DNA of 64,000 bases. Origin: Erwinia phyllosphaerae. GTDB taxonomy: Bacteria; Pseudomonadota; Gammaproteobacteria; Enterobacterales; Enterobacteriaceae. Positions 10,840-20,439 of the stretch are shown here, piece by piece. A program made the translations under genes and the position numbers. Each line of letters starts with the position of its first letter. The stretch's first letter is position 1. Location of the stretch: positions 358,725 through 422,724 of the forward strand of contig NZ_JAHSPF010000004.1 of NCBI RefSeq assembly GCF_019132875.1, written 5' to 3'. The notes under the pieces were generated by a model. That model saw only the letters and a program-made list of their open reading frames with translations, was not told the origin of the DNA and ran no database searches.

Positions 10840-11426
10840 TGGATGACCGCCACCAGCAGCGCCAGCAAAAGCTGAAAGAAAAAGTTGATGCGCGTATTGC
10901 GGCGGCTACCGAAACGCGCGGCATCCTGATGGTTTTTACCGGCAACGGTAAAGGAAAAACCACCGCTGCCTTCGGTACCGCTGCACGCGCGGTCGGTCAC
11001 CAGAAACGCGCAGGCGTTATCCAGTTTATTAAAGGCGACTGGCCTAACGGCGAGCGCAATTTACTGGAGCCGCACGGCGTGGAATTTCAGGTGATGGCGA
11101 CAGGGTTTACCTGGGACACGCAAAACAGGGAAACGGATACGGCAGCCTGCCTGGCGGTCTGGGAGCATGCTAAGCGGATGTTGCAGGATGCTTCGCTGGA
11201 TCTCGTGGTGCTGGACGAGCTGACCTATATGGTGAGTTTTGATTATCTGCCGCTGGAAGAAGCGATCGCAGCGCTACGTAATCGCCCGGCGCAGCAAAGC
11301 GTCATTATTACCGGGCGCGGCTGTCACCGCGATCTGCTGGCGCTGGCGGATACCGTGACTGAAATGCGGCCGGTAAAGCATGCGTTTGATGCAGGTATAC
11401 AGGCGCAACAGGGAATTGACTGGTAA
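10839..11426 (+). CDS. btuR: Cob(I)alamin adenosyltransferase
   Basis: CobA/CobO-type ATP:corrinoid adenosyltransferase that makes adenosylcobalamin from reduced corrinoid and ATP. 195 residues (E. coli BtuR 196). The P-loop GNGKGKTTA is at 35-43, an unusual P-loop that in this family binds ATP in reverse orientation. Further family segments are GVIQFIKGDWPNGE, VLDELTYMVSFDYL (Walker B region) and IITGRGCHRDLL. The ATG overlaps the yciK stop by one base. It is the downstream gene of a yciK-btuR pair and is followed by a bidirectional hairpin shared with the convergent rluB. Confidence 0.97.
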   Translation: MDDRHQQRQQKLKEKVDARIAAATETRGILMVFTGNGKGKTTAAFGTAARAVGHQKRAGVIQFIKGDWPNGERNLLEPHGVEFQVMATGFTWDTQNRETDTAACLAVWEHAKRMLQDASLDLVVLDELTYMVSFDYLPLEEAIAALRNRPAQQSVIITGRGCHRDLLALADTVTEMRPVKHAFDAGIQAQQGIDW

Positions 11427-11434
11427 CAAGAGAT

Positions 11435-11459
11435 AAAAAAAGGCGAATCACTTCGCCTT
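11435..11459 (-). terminator. Terminator for rluB, shared with btuR
   Basis: AAGGCGAA and TTCGCCTT form an 8-bp stem with a TCAC loop. On the minus strand it is followed by a T tract (complement of the A run at 11435-11441), a good intrinsic terminator for rluB; on the plus strand the tail is poor. Confidence 0.75.
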
Positions 11460-11577
11460 CAGATGGTTGCCAGACCTACAGCCCGTGCGTTCCGGCATTT
11501 TATACAGCACCACCCTGGCCTGCTGGCAGCGGAGGCCAACCGGATAAGTGGGCCGTTTTGGCACCCGATTGCGTCGG

Positions 11578-12444
11578 TTAACGCTTGCTGGCCGGGCGGC
11601 GATTACCGCTGACCTGCGTATGGCGTTTAACCGCGCGGCGGATCTGGTTAGCCTTGGTACGACGACGATCTTTTTCTACCGCAACTTTACTGGTGGTTTC
11701 TGGCGGCAGGCCGACCAGCTCACGTAAATAGTTGGTTGGCGGCAGCTCCAGTTCAGTCCAGCCCCCGCGCGGTAAACCTTTTGGTAAGGTAATGTCGCCG
11801 TAACGTGTACGGATCAGACGGCTGACCTGCACGCCTACGGATTCCCACAGACGACGGACTTCACGATTGCGCCCTTCGGTCAGCGTTACGCTGTACCACT
11901 GGTTAATGCCTTCACCGCCGGTAAACTTCAGCGTTTTAAACGATGCAGGGCCATCTTCCAGCTGTACGCCTCGGCTTAGCTGTTTAAGCTTGTCATCATC
12001 CACCTGACCGAAGACGCGAACGGCATATTCCCTTTCTACTTCACGGCTTGGGTGCATCAGACGGTTAGCCAGCTCGCCATCGGTAGTAAACAGCAGCAGG
12101 CCACAGGTATTCACGTCCAGACGGCCTACGGCAATCCAGCGCGCGCCGCGCAGCTTTGGCAAACGGTCAAATACGGTAGGACGGCCTTCCGGATCGTTAC
12201 GGGTGCACAGCTCGCCTTCCGGCTTGTAATAAGCCAGTACGCGACAGATTTCACTGGTGGATTCTGCGACGGAGACCAGATGGCCGTCGATACGGATTTT
12301 TAGTGCTTTACTCGGCTCTACGCGGTCGCCCAGCGTGGCTATTTTGCCGTCCACGCTGACGCGTCCGGCAGAAATCATGGTTTCAATCTCGCGGCGGGAA
12401 CCGTGCCCGGCGCGCGCTAAGACTTTCTGTAATTTTTCGCTCAT
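11578..12444 (-). CDS. rluB: 23S rRNA pseudouridine(2605) synthase
   Basis: Makes pseudouridine 2605 of 23S rRNA (E. coli RluB). 288 residues (E. coli 291). An N-terminal S4 RNA-binding domain (about 1-60, [19 protein letters not shown]) precedes the RsuA-type catalytic domain with Asp110 in [22 protein letters not shown] and [10 protein letters not shown] are further family motifs. The C-terminal tail is strongly basic ([18 protein letters not shown]), as usual for RluB. Start ATG 12444. The upstream leader carries a striking hairpin (12508-12553). Confidence 0.97.
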   Translation of the reverse strand: MSEKLQKVLARAGHGSRREIETMISAGRVSVDGKIATLGDRVEPSKALKIRIDGHLVSVAESTSEICRVLAYYKPEGELCTRNDPEGRPTVFDRLPKLRGARWIAVGRLDVNTCGLLLFTTDGELANRLMHPSREVEREYAVRVFGQVDDDKLKQLSRGVQLEDGPASFKTLKFTGGEGINQWYSVTLTEGRNREVRRLWESVGVQVSRLIRTRYGDITLPKGLPRGGWTELELPPTNYLRELVGLPPETTSKVAVEKDRRRTKANQIRRAVKRHTQVSGNRRPASKR

Positions 12445-12507
12445 GGCGCTGCCTCTGTGTCGCCTTCCCAGGCGTCATTAAGTGAATTGGCCCGTGACTT
12501 GAGAGGC

Positions 12508-12553
12508 GAATGCGCGGTGGCTTGCTCGCCCCTGTTTCAGGGGAAGCGCATTC
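12508..12553 (-). promoter_or_regulatory. Nested inverted repeat at the rluB transcript start
   Basis: GAATGCGC (12508-12515) is repeated inverted as GCGCATTC (12546-12553), and inside lies a perfect CCCCTG/CAGGGG stem (12529-12543). Just upstream on the minus strand are a -10-like TAGAAT (12550-12555) and, 18 bp away, a -35-like TTATCA (12574-12579), which would place the 5' end of the rluB mRNA about at the inner stem. A GCGC stretch follows the -10 as in growth-rate-controlled promoters. The structure is seen; its function is inference. Confidence 0.45.
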
Positions 12554-13296
12554 TACACTAAGTTATCTGCTATTGATAACGCTACCGGGTCGTTTGCATG
12601 GGAAAAGCGTCACGCGCTGTCCGCGACACAGGTTAGCGGCCAACCCGACAGATAATCTTATCGTTTACTCATTCCTTATTCTTAACAAATCGCCTGCCCT
12701 AAGCCAATTTAACGACGTCCGCAACCGCGCAACAAAAGCTCATTGTTATTTAATTGTTAATCATTATCGCGCTAATATTTTATAAATTAAAGTTAGCCTT
12801 TTAATTGCCGATACTGCGCCATTACTGGTTTTAGCTGAAAACAAACGCAAATTAATACAAAAACAGAGGCTGAATCAGTTAAGCAAAATGTTTTATAGAT
12901 GTTAAAACCAGCTTTTTCCTGCAAGGCAGTCAATCAGGCTGACTTAATGCAAATTAATAAAAGCGTCAGTACATCACTCCCAAAATAAGCAGGCGATATA
13001 TATTGCAGATTGAGTTAATTCCTGACTATTCGGGTTATTATTATTTTCGCTGCTTAATTTGTTTGCTCGGCTAATAAGTTTGTGTAGAATTCACTCAGGC
13101 CATAAAGAGCCACATTAATGAACTGGTTACCAGTCATAATAAATTTTAGTTAAGTCACAAATAAATTTTAAATAGAAATTGGTTTTAAAAAACGGGGGGC
13201 GCAGCTCCCTTTATACCGCTGATTTCGGTCAGCATCGGCCTTACACGTCATTAATCTTCACCAGGGATTTTCCGACGTGTCCGACAAAGTGTAACG
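12554..13296. other. Long A+T-rich intergenic region
   Basis: About 740 bases without a supported gene, becoming clearly A+T-rich from about 12,660. E. coli has yciQ near this place; no remnant of it can be read in any frame. Possible plus-strand promoter elements for the downstream lipoprotein are TTGCTC (about 13,061) and TAGAAT (about 13,085) at 16-bp spacing. Frames at 12510-12785 and 13179-13364 lack recognisable similarity and are not called. Confidence 0.45.
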
Positions 13297-13926
13297 ATGA
13301 TGAAAAAAATAATTCCCTTAGCGGCGTTGGCATTGCTGACGCTCACCGGCTGCTCTGTCGGTAAATATGAGTACAGCAAAGAAGCGCTGAAGCGTGTGGA
13401 CATGAATTTTACCGGCATTCCTACCATTCTGGGTGTAGGTTCGCTCGGCACCAGCATTCCGATTACGCCTGAGTACAGCCTGACCGCTGCCCACGTGGCG
13501 AAGCTCTCCGTCCAGCGCGTTAAGGCCTATCATCCTTACTGCGATCTGGCGATCATTTACCACAAAAACGACATGAAGACCCTGCCGAAATTCCGCGAGG
13601 GCGATATTGGCGAGTCGGTAAAAATGTATGGCTATAGCTTTATTACCGCAATGCCGGTGGAATCTTCCGGTGTCAATCTGGCCCTGACCGGCATTCGTAA
13701 CGAGTGGAATAAACGTCCCTGCGTGGCAATGGCTTCCAATGCGGGCGTAGTAAAAGGTATGTCGGGCGGCGCGGTTTATAACAGCGACGACACTATCGGT
13801 GGCGTTATTGTCGGCTTCACTAATGAAATTAAGCGTCATAAAGCCAGCAACGTGCCTTTAAAAGACGTTTCGCTTTATATTCCTTACGAAGATTTTAAGG
13901 ACTGGCTACAAAAAACCACTTCTTAA
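13297..13926 (+). CDS. Lipoprotein with trypsin-like (S1/PA-clan) peptidase fold
   Basis: 209 residues. The first 19 form a lipoprotein signal (LTLTGC, lipidated Cys19; Ser at +2 suggests outer-membrane sorting). The mature part shows a complete PA-clan triad in order: His66 in LTAAHVAKL, Asp83 in YCDLAII, Ser156 in GMSGGAVYN, followed by IGGVIVGF. Cys82 and Cys142 could form a disulfide. It is a compact single-domain protease without a PDZ domain, so it is not DegP/DegS-like. It stands alone between rluB and yciO, on the opposite strand to both, downstream of an A+T-rich stretch, and occupies the place of E. coli yciQ. Substrate unknown. The alternative is a catalytically silent binding protein, but all three residues are present. 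Confidence 0.85.
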   Translation: MMKKIIPLAALALLTLTGCSVGKYEYSKEALKRVDMNFTGIPTILGVGSLGTSIPITPEYSLTAAHVAKLSVQRVKAYHPYCDLAIIYHKNDMKTLPKFREGDIGESVKMYGYSFITAMPVESSGVNLALTGIRNEWNKRPCVAMASNAGVVKGMSGGAVYNSDDTIGGVIVGFTNEIKRHKASNVPLKDVSLYIPYEDFKDWLQKTTS

Positions 13927-14057
13927 AGCAAATTTTTCTGCTAGTGAACTTTTGAAAGTAAATAAAGACAGCATCAGGGGTATTACCTTAAGGTAAACTT
14001 AATATTGTCTTAGTTTTAAATCAGGGAAGGAGAAAAGGAATGCCTGGTTTGGGAAAG

Positions 14058-14080
14058 GCTCGCCTGTCACCACGGCGAGC
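14058..14080. terminator. Hairpin between convergent genes
   Basis: GCTCGCC (14058-14064) pairs with GGCGAGC (14074-14080) between the lipoprotein gene and yciO. Tails are poor on both strands. Confidence 0.45.
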
Positions 14081-14090
14081 CACCAGCCTG

Positions 14091-14711
14091 TTAAAGGAAA
14101 GGTTTAATATCGCCTACGCCTTCGCGTACCACTTCCGGAGTATTTTCGGTAAGATCAATAACCGTTGTCGGCTGCTGCCCCAGATAGCCACCATGAATAA
14201 TTAAATCCACCTGTTTGCCAATTTCATCCTGAATCGCTTCCGGATCGGATTCGGTGAAATCGTTGCCCGGCAGCATCAGCGACGTCGACATTAAAGGCTC
14301 GTTTAACGCCTCCAGCAGCGCCAGCGCGACAGGATTAGACGGCACGCGCAGCCCGATAGTTTTACGCTTGTCGTTCATCAGACGACGCGGCACTTCTTTG
14401 GTCGCCTTCAGAATAAACGTGTAGTTGCCCGGCGTATTATTTTTCATCAGCCGAAAAGCCGTATTATCGACGTGAGCGTAAGTGGAAAGCTCAGACAGAT
14501 CGCGGCAAACCAGCGTGAAATTGTGATTACCGTCCAGCTGGCGAATGCGACAGATACGCTCCATCGCGCTTTTATCTTCCAGCTTACAGCCCAGCGCATA
14601 GCCGGAATCGGTAGGATAAACGATCACCGCGCCTTTATTTAAAAGCTCAACGGCCTGCTTGATCAGGCGCGGCTGCGGATTTTCCGGGTGTATATAAAAA
14701 AACTGACTCAT
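14091..14711 (-). CDS. yciO: YciO, Sua5/YrdC/YciO family protein
   Basis: Paralogue of the threonylcarbamoyl-AMP synthase TsaC/Sua5; physiological role of YciO not settled. ATG 14711 (MSQFFYIHPENPQPRLIKQ) gives 206 residues, equal to E. coli YciO; an upstream in-frame start at 14723 is disfavoured. Family segments seen are VIVYPTDSGYALGCKL, the RICRIRQLDGNHNFTLVCRDLSE nucleotide-binding strand, KNNTPGNYTFILKAT and TIGLRVPSNPVA. It lies just downstream of rnm (38 bp) on the same strand and probably shares its transcript. Confidence 0.96.
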   Translation of the reverse strand: MSQFFYIHPENPQPRLIKQAVELLNKGAVIVYPTDSGYALGCKLEDKSAMERICRIRQLDGNHNFTLVCRDLSELSTYAHVDNTAFRLMKNNTPGNYTFILKATKEVPRRLMNDKRKTIGLRVPSNPVALALLEALNEPLMSTSLMLPGNDFTESDPEAIQDEIGKQVDLIIHGGYLGQQPTTVIDLTENTPEVVREGVGDIKPFL

Positions 14712-14749
14712 TGTTAACCTCATCTCCGTCGCGCAACGGGCGAACGGAT

Positions 14750-15613
14750 TTAAATTTCAGGGAAGCGTAGCCAGACTGCTTCTACGCCAGCCGGAAGCCA
14801 CAATTTTTTTCCCAGCTCGATCCACGGACAAGGTTGATGAAAATCCGATCCTTGCGACGCGGCCAGCTGGTAATCCTGCGCATAACGCGCCAGCTGCGTA
14901 CGCTCATTGGGCGGCTGCTGGCACTGCGCCACTTCCATCGCATCACCGCCCTCTTCTTTAAAATGAGCGATAAGGCGCTTTAGCCACTTGGCGGAAAGCC
15001 CGTAGCGGCCCGGATGGGCCAGTACGGCACGTCCACCAGAATGATGAATAGCATCAATGGCTTGTTTGATTGTACACCACTGTGGCGGCGCGTAGCCGGT
15101 TTTACCGCGCGCCAGGTAATTTTTAAACACCTGCGCCATATTATCGGCTTTTCCCTGCGCTATCAGATAGCGAGCGAAATGGCCACGGGTGATTGCGCCA
15201 CCGTCCGCTAACGCCAGTGCGCCTTCCAGCGCGCCGGGAATGTGCGCTTTTTCCAGACGTTCCGCTATCAGTTGCGCACGCGCCAGCCGGCGATCGCTCT
15301 GCCCCTGAAGAAACTGCGTCAAAACAGGATGCTGGCAGTCGACGCCAAGCCCGACAATATGAATTTCATGGTTTTCCCACAGGGAAGAAACCTCCACGCC
15401 AGCGATAAGCCGTAAAGGTAGCTGATGCCTGACAATGGCGTCACGCGCGGGCTGAACGCCGTCGACCGAATCGTGATCGGTAATAGCCAGCACGCCAACG
15501 CGCTGCTCGACCGCACGTAACACCAGCTCTTCAGGTGTGAGCAGGCCATCAGAGGCACGCGTATGGCTGTGTAAATCGTAGATGGGCCAGGGATTAAGCG
15601 GGGTTAAGGACAA
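14750..15613 (-). CDS. rnm: RNase AM, PHP-domain 5'-3' exoribonuclease
   Basis: Formerly trpH/yciV. A PHP-fold phosphoesterase that in E. coli matures the 5' ends of rRNAs and degrades short RNA oligomers and 3',5'-bisphosphonucleotides. 287 residues (E. coli 293). Metal ligands are visible: YDLHSHTRASDG (His15, His17), AITDHDSVDG, VEVSSLWENHEIHIVG, HPGRYG, and the final SQGSDFHQPCPW. The start codon must be TTG (15611-15613): no ATG or GTG precedes the conserved core, and a GGAG lies 6 nt upstream. Divergent from the trp operon, with its promoter opposite the trp promoter. Confidence 0.95.
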   Translation of the reverse strand: MSLTPLNPWPIYDLHSHTRASDGLLTPEELVLRAVEQRVGVLAITDHDSVDGVQPARDAIVRHQLPLRLIAGVEVSSLWENHEIHIVGLGVDCQHPVLTQFLQGQSDRRLARAQLIAERLEKAHIPGALEGALALADGGAITRGHFARYLIAQGKADNMAQVFKNYLARGKTGYAPPQWCTIKQAIDAIHHSGGRAVLAHPGRYGLSAKWLKRLIAHFKEEGGDAMEVAQCQQPPNERTQLARYAQDYQLAASQGSDFHQPCPWIELGKKLWLPAGVEAVWLRFPEI

Positions 15614-15682
15614 AACGACTCCGTAAAGCGCGGAAAATTTTCTGCAATGATACCCGTAATCCCGACGGAGAGAAAAAGAGTA

Positions 15683-15717
15683 TTGACTTTTTCCTGCTGA
15701 ACCAGTTAACTAGTACG
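15683..15717 (+). promoter_or_regulatory. trp promoter and TrpR operator
   Basis: -35 TTGACT (15683-15688) and -10 TTAACT (15706-15711) are 17 bp apart. The -10 is embedded in ACCAGTTAACTAGTACG (15701-15717), nearly the E. coli TrpR operator core CTAGTTAACTAG, so tryptophan-bound TrpR should block RNA polymerase directly. Confidence 0.92.
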
Positions 15718-15745
15718 CAAGTTCACAGGCAAAGGTAGCGACATA

Positions 15746-15793
15746 ATGAAAATGACAAAAGCAACGAACGGCTGGTGGCATACTTCTCCCTGA
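15746..15793 (+). CDS. trpL: trp operon leader peptide
   Basis: A 15-residue leader, MKMTKATNGWWHTSP, ending in TGA. The two adjacent Trp codons (positions 10-11) are the sensor: stalling there when charged tRNA-Trp is scarce lets the antiterminator form. The E. coli leader (14 residues, WW at 10-11) is nearly identical in design. It lies between the TrpR operator and the attenuator hairpin. GGTAG upstream is the probable ribosome site. Confidence 0.95.
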   Translation: MKMTKATNGWWHTSP

Positions 15794-15832
15794 TCGGGCG
15801 AAGGAGTCGTGCACGTCGTTGTACAGCTACCC

Positions 15833-15860
15833 AGGCCCGCCGCAAGCGGGCCTTTTTTTT
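15833..15860 (+). terminator. trp attenuator
   Basis: AGGCCCGC pairs with GCGGGCCT around a CGCAA-type loop, followed by eight T. Segments upstream in 15795-15832 can pair alternately, giving the classical 1-2/2-3/3-4 arrangement with trpL. Confidence 0.93.
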
Positions 15861-15883
15861 AGCCAATTTCAGAGATTAACCTT

Positions 15884-17446
15884 ATGCATCATGCCAATTC
15901 TACAGTGAAGTTAATTACCGGTAGCGCGCCCTACCGTGAAGATCCGGCCGCGGTTTTTCATCAGCTTTGCGGCGCGCGTCCCGCTACGCTGCTGCTTGAA
16001 TCTGCCGATATCGACAGCAAGCGCAATCTAAAAAGCCTGCTGATTATTGACAGCGCGCTGCGGATTACCGCACTCGGCGATACCGTCACCTTACAGGCGC
16101 TGTCGGAAAACGGTCGTGCGCTGCTGCCATTACTTGATGCCGCTCTGCCTCCTTCGGTCATTAATACGGTTCGCCCCGACGGCCGCGAGCTGCGCTTCAT
16201 CTCAAACAGCGAGGTTCAGGATGAGGATTCTCGCCTGAAATCGCTGTCGGTTTTTGACGCGCTGCGCCTGATCCCGCACCTGTTAAAAAGCCCGGCAGAA
16301 GAGCGCGAAGCTATGCTGCTTGGCGGCTTATTCGCCTATGACCTGGTGGCAGGCTTTGAAGATTTGCCGCAGCTGGATAACGAACAGCGCTGTCCCGACT
16401 ACTGCTTCTACCTGGCAGAAACGCTGCTGGTTATCGATCATCAGAGCCAGAGCGCGCGTCTTCAGGCCAGCCTGTTTACCTCCGCGCCCGGCGAGTTTTT
16501 GCGCCTGCAGCGTCGGATAGAACAACTACACGCGCAGATGCTGCAACCTGCCCCTGCACTGCCGGTGCAGGCGGTAGAAAAGATGGCCCTGAATGTCAGC
16601 CAGAGCGATGAAGAATATTGCGCGGTCGTGCGTAAAATGCAGGAGGCGATCCGCATTGGCGAAATTTTCCAGGTAGTGCCTTCACGCCGTTTTTCACTGC
16701 CGTGTCCGTCGCCGCTGGCCGCTTATGAGACGCTGAAAAACAGCAACCCAAGCCCTTATATGTTCTTTATGCAGGATCAAGATTTCAGCCTGTTCGGCGC
16801 TTCACCGGAAAGCTCGCTGAAATACTCTGCCCTTGACCGCCAGATTGAAATTTATCCGATTGCCGGAACTCGCCCGCGCGGTCGTCACGCCGATGGCTCG
16901 CTGGATCGCGACCTCGACAGCCGCATTGAGCTGGAGATGCGTACCGATCACAAAGAGCTGGCCGAGCATCTGATGCTGGTCGACCTTGCGCGCAACGATC
17001 TGGCGCGCATCTGCGAGCCGGGTAGCCGCTATGTTGCCGATTTAACCAAAGTTGACCGTTACTCTTTTGTGATGCATCTGGTTTCCCGCGTGGTGGGCAA
17101 GCTGCGGGCGGATCTTGATGTGCTGCACGCCTATCGCGCCTGCATGAATATGGGCACGTTGAGCGGCGCGCCGAAGGTTCGCGCTATGCGCCTGATTGCT
17201 GAAGCCGAAGGCACGCGGCGCGGCAGCTACGGCGGCGCGGTAGGCTACTTTACCGCCAGCGGCGATCTGGATACCTGCATCGTGATTCGTTCAGCCTATG
17301 TTGAAGACGGCGTCGCTACCGTTCAGGCTGGCGCAGGCGTGGTGCTGGACTCAAATCCGCAGGCGGAAGCCGATGAAAGCCGTAACAAAGCCCGCGCGGT
17401 TCTGCGCGCCATTGCCACCGCGCACCACTGCAAGGAGATTTTCTGA
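15884..17446 (+). CDS. trpE: Anthranilate synthase component I
   Basis: Converts chorismate plus ammonia (delivered by TrpG) to anthranilate; feedback-inhibited by tryptophan. 520 residues, as in E. coli TrpE. The N-terminal regulatory region carries [18 protein letters not shown] (Trp-binding LLES element). The chorismate-binding domain (about 250-510) shows [48 protein letters not shown] and [11 protein letters not shown]. The ATG (15884) lies 24 bp after the attenuator T tract. The TrpE stop shares a base with the TrpG ATG. Confidence 0.98.
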   Translation: MHHANSTVKLITGSAPYREDPAAVFHQLCGARPATLLLESADIDSKRNLKSLLIIDSALRITALGDTVTLQALSENGRALLPLLDAALPPSVINTVRPDGRELRFISNSEVQDEDSRLKSLSVFDALRLIPHLLKSPAEEREAMLLGGLFAYDLVAGFEDLPQLDNEQRCPDYCFYLAETLLVIDHQSQSARLQASLFTSAPGEFLRLQRRIEQLHAQMLQPAPALPVQAVEKMALNVSQSDEEYCAVVRKMQEAIRIGEIFQVVPSRRFSLPCPSPLAAYETLKNSNPSPYMFFMQDQDFSLFGASPESSLKYSALDRQIEIYPIAGTRPRGRHADGSLDRDLDSRIELEMRTDHKELAEHLMLVDLARNDLARICEPGSRYVADLTKVDRYSFVMHLVSRVVGKLRADLDVLHAYRACMNMGTLSGAPKVRAMRLIAEAEGTRRGSYGGAVGYFTASGDLDTCIVIRSAYVEDGVATVQAGAGVVLDSNPQAEADESRNKARAVLRAIATAHHCKEIF

Positions 17447-18027
17447 TGGCTGACATTCTGCTGCTCGACAATATTGATTCCTTTACCTATAACCTCGTCG
17501 ACCAGCTGCGCGCTTTCGGCCATAACGTGGTTATTTATCGTAATAACGTGCCCGCCGATACGCTGATTGCGCGTCTGCAACAGATGGAAAATCCGGTTTT
17601 GCTGCTGTCTCCCGGCCCTGGCGCACCGGCTGACGCAGGCTGCATGCCTGAACTGTTAGCACGCCTGCGCGGTGAGCTGCCCATTGTTGGCATTTGCCTG
17701 GGTCATCAGGCGATTGTGGAAGCCTACGGGGGTCATGTCGGTCAGGCTGGCGAAATCCTGCACGGTAAGGCTTCTGCCGTTACCCATGATGACCAGGGGA
17801 TGTTTGCCGGACTGAGCAATCCGCTGCCGGTCGCGCGCTATCACTCTCTGGTTGGCAGTAACGTGCCGGACGGGCTGACGGTTAACGCTACTTTTAACGG
17901 CATGGTGATGGCCGTTCGCCACGACGCCGACCGCGTCTGCGGCTTCCAGTTTCACCCGGAATCGATTCTGACTACTCAGGGCGCACGTCTGCTGGAACAG
18001 ACGCTTGCCTGGGCGCTGGCAAAATAA
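17446..18027 (+). CDS. trpG: Anthranilate synthase component II (glutamine amidotransferase)
   Basis: Class I glutamine amidotransferase that feeds ammonia to TrpE. 193 residues, free-standing. Catalytic Cys84 is in [10 protein letters not shown] and the His-Glu pair in [10 protein letters not shown] near residue 170; the oxyanion strand is [11 protein letters not shown]. In E. coli, TrpG is fused to TrpD as one 531-residue chain; here a stop codon (TAA 18025-18027) and a fresh ribosome site (AAGGAG) separate them, as in Serratia and Erwinia/Pantoea relatives. The ATG overlaps the trpE stop by one base, which helps keep the two subunits equimolar. Confidence 0.97.
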   Translation: MADILLLDNIDSFTYNLVDQLRAFGHNVVIYRNNVPADTLIARLQQMENPVLLLSPGPGAPADAGCMPELLARLRGELPIVGICLGHQAIVEAYGGHVGQAGEILHGKASAVTHDDQGMFAGLSNPLPVARYHSLVGSNVPDGLTVNATFNGMVMAVRHDADRVCGFQFHPESILTTQGARLLEQTLAWALAK

Positions 18028-18037
18028 GGAGAAAAAG

Positions 18038-19036
18038 ATGAACGCTATTCTGGAAAAACTGTACCAGGCGCAAATCCTGACCCGTGCGGAAAGCCACCAG
18101 CTCTTTTCCGCTATCGTCACCGGCAAGCTTGAGCCGACCCAGCTCGCGGCCGCGCTGATTGCGATGAAGATCCGTGGTGAACATCCGGAAGAGATTGCCG
18201 GAGCCGCTACGGCGCTGCTGGAAGACGCCAAACCTTTTCCGCGTCCGGACTACGCCTTTGCCGATATCGTCGGCACCGGCGGGGACGGCAGCAACAGCAT
18301 TAATATTTCTACCGCCAGCGCCTTTGTTGCGGCCGCCTGCGGGTTGAAAGTAGCCAAACACGGTAACCGCAGCGTCTCCAGCAAGTCCGGCTCTTCCGAT
18401 CTGCTGGCGGCTTTTGGTATTAATCTGGATATGCCTGCACAGCAGGCGCGCCAGGCGCTGGACGAGCTGAACGTCTGTTTCCTGTTTGCGCCACAGTATC
18501 ACACCGGTTTTCGCCATGCGATGCCGGTACGCCAGCAGCTTAAAACCCGTACCCTGTTTAACGTGCTTGGCCCGCTGATTAACCCTGCACGTCCGCCGCT
18601 GGCAGTGATTGGCGTTTACAGCCCGGAGCTGGTGCTGCCCATTGCCCACACGCTGAAGGTGCTGGGCTATCAGCGCGCGGCTGTTGTGCACGGTGGCGGT
18701 ATGGATGAGGTAGCGTTACACAGCGCTACGCACGTGGCGGAACTGCGTGACGGCGAAATTACCAGCTATCAGCTGACGCCGGAAGATTTTGGCCTGAGCT
18801 TTCATCCGCAGGAAGCGCTGGCAGGCGGTACGCCGGAAGAAAACCGTGACATTCTGACGCGATTGCTCCAGGGTAAAGGCGAGCAGGCGCATGAAGAGGC
18901 CGTGGCCGTTAACGTCGCGCTGCTGTTGAAAATATTCGGCCAGGAAGATTTACGGGAAAACGCGCAACAGGCGCTGCGCGCCATCCGCAGTGGCCAGGCT
19001 TTTGAGCGCGTCGTCGCGCTGGCAGCAAGAGGATAA
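18038..19036 (+). CDS. trpD: Anthranilate phosphoribosyltransferase
   Basis: Transfers the phosphoribosyl group of PRPP to anthranilate. ATG 18038, 10 bp after the trpG stop, gives 332 residues; a longer frame from 18005 overlaps trpG and is rejected. The PRPP/Mg binding motif [17 protein letters not shown] (about 79-95), the [17 protein letters not shown] loop and the HGGGMDEV segment are all present. Equivalent to the C-terminal two thirds of the fused E. coli TrpGD. The stop is 1 bp before the trpC ATG. Confidence 0.97.
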   Translation: MNAILEKLYQAQILTRAESHQLFSAIVTGKLEPTQLAAALIAMKIRGEHPEEIAGAATALLEDAKPFPRPDYAFADIVGTGGDGSNSINISTASAFVAAACGLKVAKHGNRSVSSKSGSSDLLAAFGINLDMPAQQARQALDELNVCFLFAPQYHTGFRHAMPVRQQLKTRTLFNVLGPLINPARPPLAVIGVYSPELVLPIAHTLKVLGYQRAAVVHGGGMDEVALHSATHVAELRDGEITSYQLTPEDFGLSFHPQEALAGGTPEENRDILTRLLQGKGEQAHEEAVAVNVALLLKIFGQEDLRENAQQALRAIRSGQAFERVVALAARG

Positions 19037-19037
19037 T

Positions 19038-20396
19038 ATGGAAACCGTACTGAGCAAAATCGTGCAGGATAAAGCGGTATGGCTGGCGCAGCGCCAGCAA
19101 CAGCAGCCGCTGGCTTCTTTTCAAAACGAGATTGAGCCTTCCACGCGCAGTTTTTACCACGCGCTGGCCGGCGCCAGAACCGTGTTTATTCTGGAGTGTA
19201 AAAAAGCGTCCCCCTCAAAAGGCTTAATCCGCGAGGATTTCGATCCGGCCACTATCGCTGGCATCTATAAGCATCATGCTTCGGCCGTTTCGGTGCTGAC
19301 TGACGAGAAATATTTTCAGGGCAGCTTCGACTTTCTGCCCATCGTCAGCGCCGCTATTACCCAGCCGGTACTGTGCAAAGATTTTATTATCGATCCTTAC
19401 CAGATCTATCTGGCGCGCCATTATCAGGCCGACGCTATTCTGCTGATGCTTTCCGTGCTGGATGATGAACAGTACCGCCAGCTCGCTGCGGTAGCGCACA
19501 GTTTAAATATGGGTGTGCTGACGGAAGTGATCAGTGACGAGGAGCTGGAGCGTGCTACCGCACTGGGCGCGAAGGTGGTAGGCATTAATAATCGTGATTT
19601 ACGCGACCTCTCTATCGATCTGGATCGCACCCGCCGCCTGGCCCCAAAAGTTGCCCATGGCGTGACGGTCATCAGCGAATCCGGCATTAACAGCTATGCG
19701 CAGGTGCGCGAGCTGAGCCATTTTGCCAACGGTTTTTTAATCGGCTCGGCATTGATGTCGGAAGATGACCTTTCCTCAGCCGTACGCCGGGTAGTGATTG
19801 GTGAAAACAAAGTGTGTGGCCTGACGCGTGCAGAAGATGCGCATGCCGCGCTGGAAGCAGGTGCCGTTTACGGCGGCCTGATTTTTGCCGAAGGTTCACC
19901 GCGTAACATTGACGTTGAACAGGCGAAAACGGTGATGGCTGGCGCGGCGCTTAACTACGTCGGCGTTTTCCGCAATAACGCTATAGGTGACGTTGTCACT
20001 ACCAGCCGCGCGTTAAAGCTGGCTGCGGTGCAGCTTCACGGTGATGAAGATCGCGATTACGTAGCTGAATTACGTAGCCAACTGCCTGCAGCGGTAAAAA
20101 TCTGGAAAGCATTCAGTATTAAAGAGGCGCTGCCCGCTCGCGACTGGCCGCATATCGATCGCTACGTGTTTGATAGCGGCAACGGCGGCAGCGGCACGCG
20201 GTTCGACTGGACGCTGCTGACCGGGCAAAAACTGGATAACGTGCTGCTGGCCGGCGGACTGGGCGCGGACAACTGCGTGGCTGCCGCGCAGCTAGGCTGT
20301 GCGGGTCTGGACTTTAACTCTGGCGTTGAAAGCGCACCCGGCCTGAAAGACGCGTCAAAAATTGCCTCGGTGTTTCGTACGCTGAGAGCCTACTGA
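19038..20396 (+). CDS. trpC: Bifunctional indole-3-glycerol-phosphate synthase / PRA isomerase
   Basis: Catalyses two successive steps of tryptophan synthesis. 452 residues (E. coli 453). ATG 19038 directly follows the trpD stop; the longer frame from 18990 is inside trpD. The IGPS half (about 1-255) has [49 protein letters not shown] and ISESGI. The PRAI half (about 256-452) starts at [20 protein letters not shown] with [30 protein letters not shown] and [15 protein letters not shown]. Both catalytic halves look intact. Often annotated trpCF. Confidence 0.98.
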   Translation: METVLSKIVQDKAVWLAQRQQQQPLASFQNEIEPSTRSFYHALAGARTVFILECKKASPSKGLIREDFDPATIAGIYKHHASAVSVLTDEKYFQGSFDFLPIVSAAITQPVLCKDFIIDPYQIYLARHYQADAILLMLSVLDDEQYRQLAAVAHSLNMGVLTEVISDEELERATALGAKVVGINNRDLRDLSIDLDRTRRLAPKVAHGVTVISESGINSYAQVRELSHFANGFLIGSALMSEDDLSSAVRRVVIGENKVCGLTRAEDAHAALEAGAVYGGLIFAEGSPRNIDVEQAKTVMAGAALNYVGVFRNNAIGDVVTTSRALKLAAVQLHGDEDRDYVAELRSQLPAAVKIWKAFSIKEALPARDWPHIDRYVFDSGNGGSGTRFDWTLLTGQKLDNVLLAGGLGADNCVAAAQLGCAGLDFNSGVESAPGLKDASKIASVFRTLRAY

Positions 20397-20439
20397 TCGG
20401 GCGACGCTCACGCGGCGCCTTTGCGAGAAGAGAAGCGAT

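Noticed and set aside
12510..12785. 91-codon plus-strand frame after rluB
   Set aside because: Runs through the rluB promoter and hairpin, with low-complexity composition and no similarity; not a yciQ remnant.
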